A stretch of DNA of 64,000 bases from Prolixibacter bellariivorans ATCC BAA-1284 (GTDB lineage: Bacteria > Bacteroidota > Bacteroidia > Bacteroidales > Prolixibacteraceae). The stretch lies in the NCBI RefSeq assembly GCF_000621705.1, contig NZ_JHXO01000005.1, forward strand, positions 62,001 to 126,000, read 5' to 3'. Below are positions 38,622-48,677 of the stretch, piece after piece. Position numbers and translations under genes: made by a program. Position 1 is the first letter of the stretch, and each line of letters starts with the position of its first letter. The notes below the pieces were generated by a model, which had not been told where the DNA came from, did no database searches, and saw nothing but the letters and a program-made list of their open reading frames with translations.

Positions 38622-41450
38622 ATGAAACTTATAAGAATAGGAATGATTTTATTCGGAATGTGCTTCGGTTTCATTGGGGGAGCTGCAGGACAAACTTCCA
38701 ATATTGAAAATAATGCCATTTCCGGAAATGACTCTTTGGTGCATGTGGTTTACGGAGCCGGTGATAAAACGGTGAATGTAGCATATAGGACTGAAGAAGA
38801 GAAAGACGTGTCCGGTGCTATCTCCGTATTGAATCCTTCGGATTACCTGGATAAGGGATATAGTACTAATACGTTGGATGGTGTTGCCGCTTATGTTGGC
38901 GGAAATAATCTGTGGAATATGGGAAATGCGTTAGTACTAATTGACGGAGTCCCTCGTTCTATAAATGATGTTACGCCAAGTGAAATAGCGCAGATTACAT
39001 TTTTAAAAGGCGCTAATGCAGTTGTATTATATGGTAGTCGTGCCGCCAACGGAGTAATTCAGATTACGACAAAACGAGGAAAAGCCGGTAAACGTTGGAC
39101 TAGTGTTCGTGCTAACGCAGGTGTTAACATGCCGATAGCTTATCCAAAATATCTTGGCTCAGCTGAATACATGAAGTATTACAATCAGGCTTCGGTGAAT
39201 GATGGACTTGCTCCTTTGTATGATGATGCCACGATTAGTAATTATGCAACTCAATCAAATCCATATCGATACCCGGACGTTAACTACTATTCGTCCGATT
39301 ATTTGCGCAAGTTGTTTAACACCTATTCCGCTAATGCGCAATTTTCGGGTGGTAACGATCGTGCCCGATTCTATGCAGAGGTTGGCTTTCAGAACCAGAA
39401 TTCGTTGTTGAAAATTGGTGAAGGAAACAACGAGACGAATAATCGGTTGAACGTGCGTGGTAATATTGATTTAAAGATTAATGACTATATCACTACCTAT
39501 GTTAATGTCTCAACAGTATTCTATGACAGCCGCTCGGCAAATGGTAATTATTGGAATGAGGCAGCTTCTATTCAGCCTCATCGTTTTTCACCACTTATCC
39601 CGATTGATTTAATTTCGAAAACCTCGGATGCTGCTCAGCAGTTGGTGGCTAATAGCCGGCATATTATTGGTGGAAAATATTTGTTGGGAGGCTCTCAGCA
39701 ATATCTCACAAACCCGATTGCCGATGCATATGCGGCTGGATATACTACTTTCACCAGTCGTCAGTTTCAGTATACTGGCGGAGTTAATGCCGATCTTAAC
39801 AAGTTTTTGCAAGGCTTGTCCTTTCATGGACAAATGAGTGTCGACTATTCGAATACGTATAATGAATCGATTAATAATACGTATGCTGTCTATGTTCCGA
39901 CTTGGGACGCTAATAATGACTCCATTACCAGTCTTACCAAATACAATAAAGATAGTAATACCGGTACTCAAAATCTGAGTGACAATTGGAACGATCAGGT
40001 GATTGATTTTAATTTTCACTTCGACTATGTGAATACTTTCAAGGAAAAGCATAATGTATCTGCCATGTTAGTTGCTGCGGCAACCCGGCAACGACAAACC
40101 GACAATTTCCAGTATGGCACTAACGCCAATCTTGGAGTTCAAATGGCATACAATTATGCGCACAAATACTATGTAGACTTCAGTGGCGCAGTTGTTAACT
40201 CGACCAAATTGTCTACCAAAAAACGAGTTGCTTTTTCACCAACGCTGAATTTGGGATGGGTATTGAGCGATGAAGGTTTTCTGAAAGGTTCTGACGTAAT
40301 TAATCACTTAAAGCTGACCGCCTCCGCTGGTATTGTTAACACCGATTTGGATATTGACAACTATTATTTGTACGATGCTGTTTATGCTCCCACTGCCTAT
40401 TTTTCATGGCAGGATGGAAACTTCACGAACAGAACGACTACCATTTTACGTGGGGCAAACAGAAATTTGACCTATACCAAGCGAAAGGAAGTCAATTTCG
40501 GAATAGAAAGTTCTTTGTTTAACAGGAAACTGGATCTCAAGGCGACTGCATTCTTTATCAAAAAGGATGGAATGCCTGTTCTGGCTTATACACAATATCC
40601 GAGTTATTTCTATACTTCTTACCCCGAAACATCTTTTGTGCCTTATACAAATTTTGAAGCAAACGGCTATCATGGATTTGATTTTCAGTTGAATTTCCAT
40701 AAACAGTTGGGAGAAGTGAATTTGACGATTGGTGCAGCCGGAACCTATGTAAAGACGAAAGCATTGAAGCGCGATGAGCTTTATGAAGACTCGTATCGCA
40801 ATCGTGCCGGTAAACCGGTCGACGCTATTTTCGGCTTGCAGAGCGAAGGTTTTTTCGCCGACCAAGCTGATATTGATAGCCATGCATTGCAGAAATTTGG
40901 TGAGGTCAAGCCGGGTGATATTAAGTACAAAGACCAGAACGGAGACGGTGTGATTGATGAACGAGATGAAGTAATGATCGGACATTGGGGAAGTACGTTT
41001 ACCGGTGGATTAAATTTTACAGCTCAATGGAAAGACTTGACACTCTTTGTTCTCGGAACAACGTCGATTGGAGGAACAGGCATGAAGAACAGTGACTATT
41101 ATTGGGTATACGGTGATAGAAAGTATTCAGATGTCGTCCGCGACAGCTGGACTGAAGAAAATAAGAATACTGCAACCTATCCTCGGTTAACTACTCTAAG
41201 TGGAAACAATAACTTCCGTAACTCAGATTTCTGGACTTATAGTACTGATCGTGTAGATCTTTCTAAAGTACAGTTGACTTATTCTTTGCCGAAGAGTGTT
41301 TTGCAAAACTCTTATCTGAAAGGTTTGAATATTTATGTCAGTGGCTCAAACCTGCTGACTATTTCAAAGAATAGGGATATTCTGCAGCTGAACGTTGGTG
41401 GTGTACCCCAGACACGTTTCTACAATATGGGTATCAAAGCTGAATTTTAA
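38622..41450 (+). CDS. SusC-like TonB-dependent transporter 2
   Basis: About 942 residues from the ATG at 38622, which begins a signal peptide ending near GAAGQ; an ATG at 38589 overlaps the susD stop. The plug is clear (NALVLIDGVPRS and LYGSRAANGVIQITTKRG), as is the barrel ending YNMGIKAEF. It lacks the N-terminal carboxypeptidase-like domain of transporter 1, which explains much of the length difference. It pairs with the SusD encoded 17 bp downstream, giving the locus a second uptake complex, perhaps for a different chain length or decoration. Confidence 0.93.
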   Translation: MKLIRIGMILFGMCFGFIGGAAGQTSNIENNAISGNDSLVHVVYGAGDKTVNVAYRTEEEKDVSGAISVLNPSDYLDKGYSTNTLDGVAAYVGGNNLWNMGNALVLIDGVPRSINDVTPSEIAQITFLKGANAVVLYGSRAANGVIQITTKRGKAGKRWTSVRANAGVNMPIAYPKYLGSAEYMKYYNQASVNDGLAPLYDDATISNYATQSNPYRYPDVNYYSSDYLRKLFNTYSANAQFSGGNDRARFYAEVGFQNQNSLLKIGEGNNETNNRLNVRGNIDLKINDYITTYVNVSTVFYDSRSANGNYWNEAASIQPHRFSPLIPIDLISKTSDAAQQLVANSRHIIGGKYLLGGSQQYLTNPIADAYAAGYTTFTSRQFQYTGGVNADLNKFLQGLSFHGQMSVDYSNTYNESINNTYAVYVPTWDANNDSITSLTKYNKDSNTGTQNLSDNWNDQVIDFNFHFDYVNTFKEKHNVSAMLVAAATRQRQTDNFQYGTNANLGVQMAYNYAHKYYVDFSGAVVNSTKLSTKKRVAFSPTLNLGWVLSDEGFLKGSDVINHLKLTASAGIVNTDLDIDNYYLYDAVYAPTAYFSWQDGNFTNRTTTILRGANRNLTYTKRKEVNFGIESSLFNRKLDLKATAFFIKKDGMPVLAYTQYPSYFYTSYPETSFVPYTNFEANGYHGFDFQLNFHKQLGEVNLTIGAAGTYVKTKALKRDELYEDSYRNRAGKPVDAIFGLQSEGFFADQADIDSHALQKFGEVKPGDIKYKDQNGDGVIDERDEVMIGHWGSTFTGGLNFTAQWKDLTLFVLGTTSIGGTGMKNSDYYWVYGDRKYSDVVRDSWTEENKNTATYPRLTTLSGNNNFRNSDFWTYSTDRVDLSKVQLTYSLPKSVLQNSYLKGLNIYVSGSNLLTISKNRDILQLNVGGVPQTRFYNMGIKAEF

Positions 41451-41467
41451 GGGACTAAAAAACAGAC

Positions 41468-43231
41468 ATGAATATGAAAAAGAAATTAATCATATTATTA
41501 GCCATGGCCTTGGTTTTCTCCGGTTGTCAGGATTTCCTGTCTCCCGCTGATGAAAACAACCGTGGCTTGGACGATATATATGGCGATGCAGCATTCGCAG
41601 AGGGACTCTTGCTAAACGGCTACGTTAGGCTACCCTCCGGAAGTTATTCATTCAATGATGTTGCCACAGATGATGCGGTAACGAATGACGGAAATAACCA
41701 ATATCTCTCTATGGCTACTGGTCAATGGTCGGCTATGAATAACCCGATGGAAGAATGGAGCAGCGGTTTTGCAGCCATTCAATATTTAAACAGGATATTG
41801 AAAGAAACAGATAAGGTCGATTGGGCGACCACCGGTGAGTACACTAAAGAAATGTTCAATGATCGGACTAAAGGAGAAGCGTATGGATTACGTGCTCTCT
41901 TTATGTACTACCTCCTACAGGCTCATGGTGGATGGACTTCAGACGGTAGACTTTTAGGAGTACCGATCCTGACTGAACCTCTGGATGCTAAGTCCGATTT
42001 TAATCTCCCGCGTAATACATTTGAAGAGTGTGTGCAGCAAATTTATAAGGACCTCGATCAAGCTGAGAAGTATTTGCCTCTTGACTTTGAGGATATCAAT
42101 AGCACCAGTGAGATACCAGACAAATATGCAGGCAAAACAAATGTTTCTGATTATAACAGGGTGTTTGGTGCTTATAACCGGCAACGACTAACTGCTCGTA
42201 TTGTTAAAGCGATACGTGCCCGAGTTTCGATACTGGCAGCAAGTCCTGCCTTTAATCAGGGAACCACTGTTAAATGGTCGGATGCAGCGGATGATGCCGC
42301 GAAGGTACTTGATTTGATCGGTGGTGTCTCCGGCATGGCAAGTAATGGAGGCTCCTGGTATGCCAAATCCAACTCCGGTGAGATTGATGGTTTATCCGCG
42401 GGGGCTAATCCGGCAGAGGTGCTTTGGAGAACGAATGTAAGTGATGAGAACACTTTGGAATCAGATAATTATCCGCCCAGTCTGTATGGTGAGGGACGAG
42501 TTAATCCAACCCAGAATCTGGTAAATGCTTTTCCTATGGCTAATGGTTATCCTATAACAGACGCTGCCAGTGGCTATGATCCCAACAACCCTTACGCGAA
42601 TCGCGACCCTCGGTTAAACAAGTATGTTGTTGTGAACGGAAGTTCGGAAGGTCCCGGTGGATCGACTGTTTATACCGAGGTAGGAAAAACAGACGACGGA
42701 CTGGATGCTATTTCAACCTCTACACGTACCGGTTACTATATGCGCAAACTGCTTCGTGAAGATGTCAATCTTGACCCAGTGAATACCAATACACAAAAGC
42801 ATTATGTTGCGCGTATTCGTTATACAGAGATATTCCTCGATTATGCAGAGGCGGCAAACGAAGCCTGGGGACCAGATGGTGAAGGAACTCACGGATATTC
42901 TGCACGTGATGTCATTGCTGCATTACGTGAAAGAGCTGGTATTTCTCAACCTGATGACTATTTGGCATCCATTAGCACAAAGGAGGATATGAGAAAACTG
43001 ATCCACAACGAAAGACGATTGGAATTATGCTTTGAAGGCTTCCGCTTTTGGGATCTGCGTCGTTGGAAGGAAAGCATTACCGATCCTGCTCAAGGCGTGC
43101 GTATTACAAATGGAAATTTCCAGTTTAGTACTGTCGAAAAAAGGCAATATAGTGATTACATGTACTATGGACCGATTCCATACAATGAAATACTTAAAGC
43201 AAATAATCTGGAACAGAATGCAGGTTGGTAG
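41468..43231 (+). CDS. SusD/RagB-family glycan-binding lipoprotein 2
   Basis: A 587-residue lipoprotein with lipobox FSGC (Cys near 20) then QDFLSPADENN. It has the SusD features YGLRALFMYYLLQAHGG and the C-terminal RRLELCFEGFRFWDLRRWKE, ending NLEQNAGW. A trailing ILxxN(N/P)xxxQNxGW end is common in the family. It works with transporter 2 encoded immediately upstream. Confidence 0.94.
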   Translation: MNMKKKLIILLAMALVFSGCQDFLSPADENNRGLDDIYGDAAFAEGLLLNGYVRLPSGSYSFNDVATDDAVTNDGNNQYLSMATGQWSAMNNPMEEWSSGFAAIQYLNRILKETDKVDWATTGEYTKEMFNDRTKGEAYGLRALFMYYLLQAHGGWTSDGRLLGVPILTEPLDAKSDFNLPRNTFEECVQQIYKDLDQAEKYLPLDFEDINSTSEIPDKYAGKTNVSDYNRVFGAYNRQRLTARIVKAIRARVSILAASPAFNQGTTVKWSDAADDAAKVLDLIGGVSGMASNGGSWYAKSNSGEIDGLSAGANPAEVLWRTNVSDENTLESDNYPPSLYGEGRVNPTQNLVNAFPMANGYPITDAASGYDPNNPYANRDPRLNKYVVVNGSSEGPGGSTVYTEVGKTDDGLDAISTSTRTGYYMRKLLREDVNLDPVNTNTQKHYVARIRYTEIFLDYAEAANEAWGPDGEGTHGYSARDVIAALRERAGISQPDDYLASISTKEDMRKLIHNERRLELCFEGFRFWDLRRWKESITDPAQGVRITNGNFQFSTVEKRQYSDYMYYGPIPYNEILKANNLEQNAGW

Positions 43232-43261
43232 TGCTCAGTTACAACTTTAAACTTTAGAACA

Positions 43262-44305
43262 ATGAAAAGGATTTTTTATATCTTATTAATAGCTTTTCCT
43301 TTCCTGATGAGTGCTTGCCATAATCAGGACTGGTCGTTCCCTGATTATAAATATACTACGGTGTATTTTCCTTACCAGGCTCCGGTGAGGACATTGGTAC
43401 TCGGAAAGGATATCTACGACAACACCCTCGATAATGCGCACAAATGCAAAATAATGGCAACTATGGGGGGAGTGTATAATAATAACGTTGACAGGATACT
43501 TCACATTGAAGTAGACAATTCGCTCTGTGACAATCTGAAATTTGATGATGCATCCGGAGATGATGTGATCGCTATGCCATCAAATTATTACACGCTTTCA
43601 AGTGATAAGCAGCTCGTCATTCCTGCTGATTCCATCGCGGGGGGAATTGAAGTGCAACTTACCGATGCCTTCTTTGCTGATCCCCGTTCGATTAAAAACA
43701 CGTTTGTTATTCCTGTGCGTATTACATCGGTAGAAAATGCTGATTCAATATTGAGCGGAAAGAGCAGTATGGATAACCCTGATCCGCGGGTGGCTGCTGA
43801 TTGGACAATTGTTCCTAAGAATTACATTCTTTACGGTGTCAAGTATGTGAATCCTTGGAATGGCAGTTACTTGCGGAGAGGTGTAGACGATGTAAAAGGC
43901 AACGGTGGAAACAGTTCTATGGATACGACAATCGTTTATCATCAGGAATATACGGTAGAAGATGAAGTCGTTACCGCCAGAACGTTGTCGATGGATGAGG
44001 TTTCTATTGCGCTTAAAACAGTAAACAAAGGAGATGCAACGGAAATGCCGTTCGAGCTCAGAGTTAAAGTCGATGATTCAGGGAAATGCACTGTCACCAA
44101 TCCGAATTCGGCTGGTTATACTATCTCTGGCAGTGGTGATTTTGTAGAAAATGGAGATTCCTGGGGCGGTGAGAAACACGACGTGATGCACCTGAAATAC
44201 AACGTCGATTTTGGAACGACAACACATTCATTTACCGATACACTGGTCATTCGGGATCGGAACGTAAAAATGGAAACGTTTACCCCCTATGTTGTCGGCA
44301 ATTAA
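43262..44305 (+). CDS. Surface glycan-binding lipoprotein (DUF1735 / DUF4361-like)
   Basis: A 347-residue lipoprotein with lipobox MSAC (Cys19). The N-terminal half (YTTVYFPYQAPVRTLVLGKD) matches the DUF1735 type found directly after susD genes, and the C-terminal half ends with HSFTDTLVIRDRN, as in DUF4361-type domains. It is inferred to be a non-catalytic surface protein that holds the glycan. It is the last gene of the susCD operon; a terminator follows. Confidence 0.85.
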   Translation: MKRIFYILLIAFPFLMSACHNQDWSFPDYKYTTVYFPYQAPVRTLVLGKDIYDNTLDNAHKCKIMATMGGVYNNNVDRILHIEVDNSLCDNLKFDDASGDDVIAMPSNYYTLSSDKQLVIPADSIAGGIEVQLTDAFFADPRSIKNTFVIPVRITSVENADSILSGKSSMDNPDPRVAADWTIVPKNYILYGVKYVNPWNGSYLRRGVDDVKGNGGNSSMDTTIVYHQEYTVEDEVVTARTLSMDEVSIALKTVNKGDATEMPFELRVKVDDSGKCTVTNPNSAGYTISGSGDFVENGDSWGGEKHDVMHLKYNVDFGTTTHSFTDTLVIRDRNVKMETFTPYVVGN

Positions 44306-44327
44306 TCAAATAAGTTAGAGCTATATC

Positions 44328-44366
44328 ATATTGGAGAGGTCTTCAAAGCCTCTCCAATATTTTTAT
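44328..44366 (+). terminator. Terminator after the susCD operon
   Basis: ATATTGGAGAGG (44328-44339) pairs perfectly with CCTCTCCAATAT (44349-44360), followed by TTTTTAT. The 257 bp from here to the next start contain no gene that I can support. Confidence 0.9.
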
Positions 44367-44623
44367 ATGAGAAGGCGTGTGTGACATCAGTTGGATGTAG
44401 TAACGATTCTGGTTGAAGGCACTTGTCAGTCATTTGGATACGTGATGGGTTCGGTATATGGAAAAATGAAGGTGTCGTCAGCGAAGGATATTACGCAAAG
44501 TATGCAAATGTGCCTGGTGCATGACATCACACTAGGAGTGATATGGAGGTCGTCGGGGTTTCATATTGGGAGAGCAGAATTTCTCATCTTATTAAAACAT
44601 CAAAGTTAAAAACGGTTTATAGC

Positions 44624-46633
44624 GTGAAAAAGATATTTTTTGTCCTGTTATATATGATTTTATATATGCTGGGGACTAGTGCTGCTCATTGTCAGTCAGT
44701 ATCATTTAAAACCTACAATAATCCGGTAATTCCGGGCGATCATTCCGACTGTACATTAACAAAAGTTGGACACGACTTTTATACAACGGGCTCATCTTTT
44801 AATCCGACTCCGGTTATTTATCACTCGACCGATTTGGTGCATTGGGAAGCTATCGCTCAACCTGTATCAGCAAATTGGAAAGATTATGGCGATAAGCCTC
44901 AAGGCGGTTGCTGGGGTGGGCAAATGGTATATTATAATCATAAATACTGGTTCTTTTTTAGCCATGGTGGAATGATGTTCACTACAGCCGATCGGCCAGA
45001 GGGCCCCTGGAGTATGCCGGTAAGAGTTCAGAATCCTTCAGAACTGCCTTATTCTTTAGGTTATGATAATTCCATCTTCATTGACGACAATGGGAAATGG
45101 TATATGATAGTTAAGAATGGACAGGCGAACAATGGTATTGTTGAACTGGGACCGAATGGGCAGCCGACCGGAGTTGTTTATGATCTTAGTTGGTTGAATG
45201 CAAAATCTTCCGATGGAAGTTTCCCTTATAGTTGGGCAGAGGGACCTGTTATGTGGAAGCACAATGGATACTACTATTATTCATTTGCGAGGGATGTAAG
45301 TGGCGGGCAAAAATATATGAGGAGTAAGGTTTTAACTGCCGATTCTTCTGCCTGGACAACTCCTGTCGATTTTTTTAATGAAAACGATCAGGGAAAAGCC
45401 ACTGCCATATTTTCTGGACCGAATCATAGCTCGGCTGCAGTGATGATTGACGATAGTACCAGCTGGGTTGTACACCCTGTATGGGCGCGGGGAAATAAAG
45501 GTGAATGGTTTGGCCAGGGCAGGCAAGGATTGTTGAGTCAGGTATACTATGATGCAAATAATAATGCGGTAGCCGATTATCCTTCTAACCGGAGTTTTAC
45601 GGCACCCAAATTATCTAGTAGCGGAATACCGTGGATGGTTCCCAAAGCTGATTTTTTTACCAGCGACAAGCTTAATCCGGAATGGTCTTTTTTAGGCTAT
45701 ACACCTGATAATACATGGTCCCTGTCTGTTCGTCCGGGTTGGATTCGGTTAACACCGAAATCAATTGACAAACCGAATACAATTATCAAAACCGATCCGG
45801 AGCATAACTATTCACTGATAACCCGGGTTGATTTTGCTCCGTCTTCCATCAATGATGAAGCAGGTATCCGTATTATGAACGGGATGGAAAATCTTTTTGC
45901 AAAAGTCTTCTGTACGCTAAATTCTGAGGGAAAAGAAGTCGTACGGTTCAGTTTTGATAATACGAGCTATAGTTCAGAAAATCAAACTGAAAATATCATC
46001 TGGCTGAAGCTGGTAAGAGATGATCATATACTTTCTGGCTATTACAGTTCAGATGGATTCGATTGGACCAAAGTGGGGCAGGATATCGATGTTTCCAAGC
46101 TGGATAGTTACAGTGCCGATTTTGATGGTTGGTGTGGTAACCGGCAGGGATTATATGTACAGGGTAGTAAAAGTGCAGATTTCGATCTGTATATCTATCG
46201 GGATGCCTACACGCCCATTCTGGCTGAGTGTCCGGCAAACCAGTCTGGTACCAAGCGTATTCAGGTGTCAGCAGGTGATTATGCATTGGGTGATATTAAT
46301 AATGGAGACTGGGCCCTTTACGCAGGTGTCGAGTTTGGTGAAGATGATTATGCCAGAAACTGTGATTCTGTAAAGATTACGGCTTCAAGCATTCACGATG
46401 CTACAGTAGAGGTTTGGCTGGATTCTATTGGTACGGGAAAGAGGATTGCCTCATGTCATATTTTCAAAACCGGCGGGTTAAATTCATATCATACTTTCTC
46501 TGCCAAGACCGATAAAAGTAAAGGAATGCATGATGTTTATCTTCGGTTTCTCGGCCCAGGTGACGAAAATATCATGTCGTTGAGAAATTTGGTTTTTATT
46601 ACCTCTCCTAGCTCGGAAGTGGTTAATCATTAG
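44624..46633 (+). CDS. Secreted GH43 glycosidase with C-terminal beta-sandwich and CBM6
   Basis: About 669 residues from a GTG at 44624, chosen because it starts a signal peptide ending near AAHCQ; an ATG at 44543 adds a polar tail before it. The five-blade GH43 domain has Asp in IPGDHSDCTL, Asp in GYDNSIFIDDNG and Glu in SWAEGPVMW. A concanavalin-like module (about 350-530) and a CBM6-like domain (about 545-669) follow. It is probably an arabinofuranosidase or xylosidase acting on xylan at the surface or in the periplasm. It lies behind a terminator and so needs its own promoter or readthrough. Confidence 0.9.
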   Translation: MKKIFFVLLYMILYMLGTSAAHCQSVSFKTYNNPVIPGDHSDCTLTKVGHDFYTTGSSFNPTPVIYHSTDLVHWEAIAQPVSANWKDYGDKPQGGCWGGQMVYYNHKYWFFFSHGGMMFTTADRPEGPWSMPVRVQNPSELPYSLGYDNSIFIDDNGKWYMIVKNGQANNGIVELGPNGQPTGVVYDLSWLNAKSSDGSFPYSWAEGPVMWKHNGYYYYSFARDVSGGQKYMRSKVLTADSSAWTTPVDFFNENDQGKATAIFSGPNHSSAAVMIDDSTSWVVHPVWARGNKGEWFGQGRQGLLSQVYYDANNNAVADYPSNRSFTAPKLSSSGIPWMVPKADFFTSDKLNPEWSFLGYTPDNTWSLSVRPGWIRLTPKSIDKPNTIIKTDPEHNYSLITRVDFAPSSINDEAGIRIMNGMENLFAKVFCTLNSEGKEVVRFSFDNTSYSSENQTENIIWLKLVRDDHILSGYYSSDGFDWTKVGQDIDVSKLDSYSADFDGWCGNRQGLYVQGSKSADFDLYIYRDAYTPILAECPANQSGTKRIQVSAGDYALGDINNGDWALYAGVEFGEDDYARNCDSVKITASSIHDATVEVWLDSIGTGKRIASCHIFKTGGLNSYHTFSAKTDKSKGMHDVYLRFLGPGDENIMSLRNLVFITSPSSEVVNH

Positions 46634-46810
46634 GTACTAAGTTCAATAGATACGTATACGGTTCTGCTAGGGAAGGAGCGAGTTCCAGAAGCGAATTATT
46701 TCTTTTGAAGAAAAATTGGTGTGTGTATGATTGACTGAACTGAGTTTGGGTGTGGGTAGAACTTCGTTCTTCCAGGTGACGACTGGAAGCAATTTTTCGA
46801 AGGGAAATTT

Positions 46811-46877
46811 CATGTCTCAAATTTGAAGTGAAATATCTCAAATCAAAAGTCTATATGGGGTGGTATCGATAATTTTA
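46811..46877 (+). promoter_or_regulatory. Direct-repeat operator and -7 element upstream of the symporter-xylanase operon
   Basis: TCTCAAAT occurs at 46815-46822 and again at 46836-46843, exactly 21 bp apart, and TGTCTCAAATTT is shared with the operator at 32866. TAATTTTA (46870-46877) is placed as in that site: 55 bp from the first TCTC to the TA in both. This is inferred to be a second target of the HTCS. The symporter begins about 310 bp downstream. Confidence 0.6.
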
Positions 46878-47187
46878 GGCATCTAACTTAATTAAGGAGT
46901 TTGAATTGAGCCGGATTTTCGTCGAATAATAGATGATCAAGAGGTGTTAATTCTTTCTCCGTCCAATAAATAAAACAGATAAAATGAATCCAGACATTAC
47001 GCGCCTTCTAAACGTGGAACTCTACAGTGAAGTGAGCCTTAACAGAAGATTAGTCCGGCGAAAAACCGGAATTCTATTACGCAACGAGTGTCTCAACTGA
47101 GATTGCTAAGCAATCCCGAATCAAAAATCAATTTGTGCAAAAGGTGGTGGCTCGTCACATTTGATTGGCACGGTAAAAAATCTACAT
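46878..47187 (+). other. Untranslated leader of the symporter-xylanase operon
   Basis: There is no gene in this stretch. It contains two small hairpins: TCCGG-CGAAAAA-CCGGA (47054-47070) and GATTGC-TAA-GCAATC (47101-47115). Neither has a T tail. Confidence 0.4.
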
Positions 47188-48660
47188 ATGAAAACAACTT
47201 CTTCGAAAGTTACGGTCCTTGAAAAAATCGGCTATAGTCTTGGTGATTTGGCCGCGAACCTGATTTTTCAAACCTTAATGACCTTTTTGGCATTCTTTTA
47301 TACCGACGTATACAAAATTCCGCCGGGAACAGCATCAGCTATTATATTCACTGGTGGTATGATTGGCGCGTTTTTTAATCCGGTTATGGGTATTATCGCC
47401 GATCGGACTAATACACGCTGGGGTAAGTTCCGGCCCTGGATATTATGGACAGCTTTGCCATTCGGTATCATTGCCATACTGGCCTTCAGTACTCCCGACT
47501 TTAGCCCGGGGGGAAAAATTGCTTATGCACTGATTACGTACATTCTATTGGTCATTACCTATTCTGCCAATAACCTGCCTTATGCATCACTGAGTGGCGT
47601 GCTGACGGGCGATATGGCCGAACGTAACAGTATCTCGTCTTACCGCTTTGTTGCCGTAATGATTGCCCAGTTTATTGTGCAGGGATTGTTGTTGCCCCTC
47701 GTACTTATTCTGGGAGATGGAGACAAGACTAAAGGATTTGAACATACAATCGGCATCTTCGCTGTAACCGGGGTTATTTTCTTTTTGATTACGTTTCTGA
47801 CTACACGCGAACGAATTTTGCCTAATCCGGAGCAGAAAACCAGTGTAAAAGATGATTTGAGAGATTTAATCAGGAACAGGCCCTGGATCATTATGCTCAT
47901 CCTCACCATATTTGTTTTCATTACCTTATCACTTAAGGGGGGAATGTATGTTTATTATTTTGAAAATTACCTGAGCGCGAAACATCTGGCCGATTTCCTT
48001 CAGAATATTGGTTTCAATGATTTCATTAATGGATTGAACAATCTCCTCATCGGTATGGGACTGCATGGTTTTACCTGGCCAAAGGATGCCCCGACCTCCG
48101 GATTTAGCCTTTTCAACGGGGGAGGTATCATCATGATGATTGTGGGAATTGCTTTTTCCAAAAAACTGGCTGACAAATTTGGTAAGCGTGATGTTTTTGG
48201 AGCTAGTCTGTTTCTTTCGGCTGTGTGTCTGTTGCTTTTCCTCTTCTATAGTCCGCAATCTATTGCGCTGGTTTTCGGGACTCAACTTGCCCACGGATTC
48301 TTCTACGGAATATCTACTCCCTTATTATGGGCAATGATTGCCGATGTGGCCGACTATTCCGAGTGGAAGAACAAACGCAGGGCAACCGCCATTGTCTTTT
48401 CTGCCATGATTTTTGGTTTGAAAGCTGGTCTTAGCATTGGCGGGGCATTAGTTGCCGGTATCCTGGCTGTATACGGCTACGATCCACAATTACCGATTCA
48501 ATCTCCCGGAACGATTACCGGCATAAAATTATCTGTCAGTGTTTTTCCTGCTTTGACTTTTTGTATTGGAGTCGCCTTTCTATTCCTCTATGAGATCGAT
48601 AAGAAAAAGGAACTCCAAATTCAGAAAGATTTAATGCTTCGAAGAAAAGAGAATTTGTAA
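47188..48660 (+). CDS. GPH-family sugar:cation symporter
   Basis: About 490 residues from the ATG at 47188 (MKTTSSKVTVLEKIGYSLGD); a TTG at 47161 would add nine residues. Twelve membrane segments are expected. Family features include GDLAANLIFQ, GIIADRTNTRWGKFRPW after the second segment, and WAMIADVADYSEWKNKRRAT. It carries pentosides, xylo-oligosaccharides or similar sugars across the inner membrane with a cation. It is the first gene of a three-gene operon with a GH10 xylanase and a cytoplasmic GH43. Confidence 0.94.
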   Translation: MKTTSSKVTVLEKIGYSLGDLAANLIFQTLMTFLAFFYTDVYKIPPGTASAIIFTGGMIGAFFNPVMGIIADRTNTRWGKFRPWILWTALPFGIIAILAFSTPDFSPGGKIAYALITYILLVITYSANNLPYASLSGVLTGDMAERNSISSYRFVAVMIAQFIVQGLLLPLVLILGDGDKTKGFEHTIGIFAVTGVIFFLITFLTTRERILPNPEQKTSVKDDLRDLIRNRPWIIMLILTIFVFITLSLKGGMYVYYFENYLSAKHLADFLQNIGFNDFINGLNNLLIGMGLHGFTWPKDAPTSGFSLFNGGGIIMMIVGIAFSKKLADKFGKRDVFGASLFLSAVCLLLFLFYSPQSIALVFGTQLAHGFFYGISTPLLWAMIADVADYSEWKNKRRATAIVFSAMIFGLKAGLSIGGALVAGILAVYGYDPQLPIQSPGTITGIKLSVSVFPALTFCIGVAFLFLYEIDKKKELQIQKDLMLRRKENL

Positions 48661-48677
48661 ATAATAGATTGATTCTT

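Noticed and set aside
46623-46841. Minus-strand frame of 72 codons behind the GH43-CBM6 gene
   Set aside because: It overlaps the proposed operator and is unlike any known protein.
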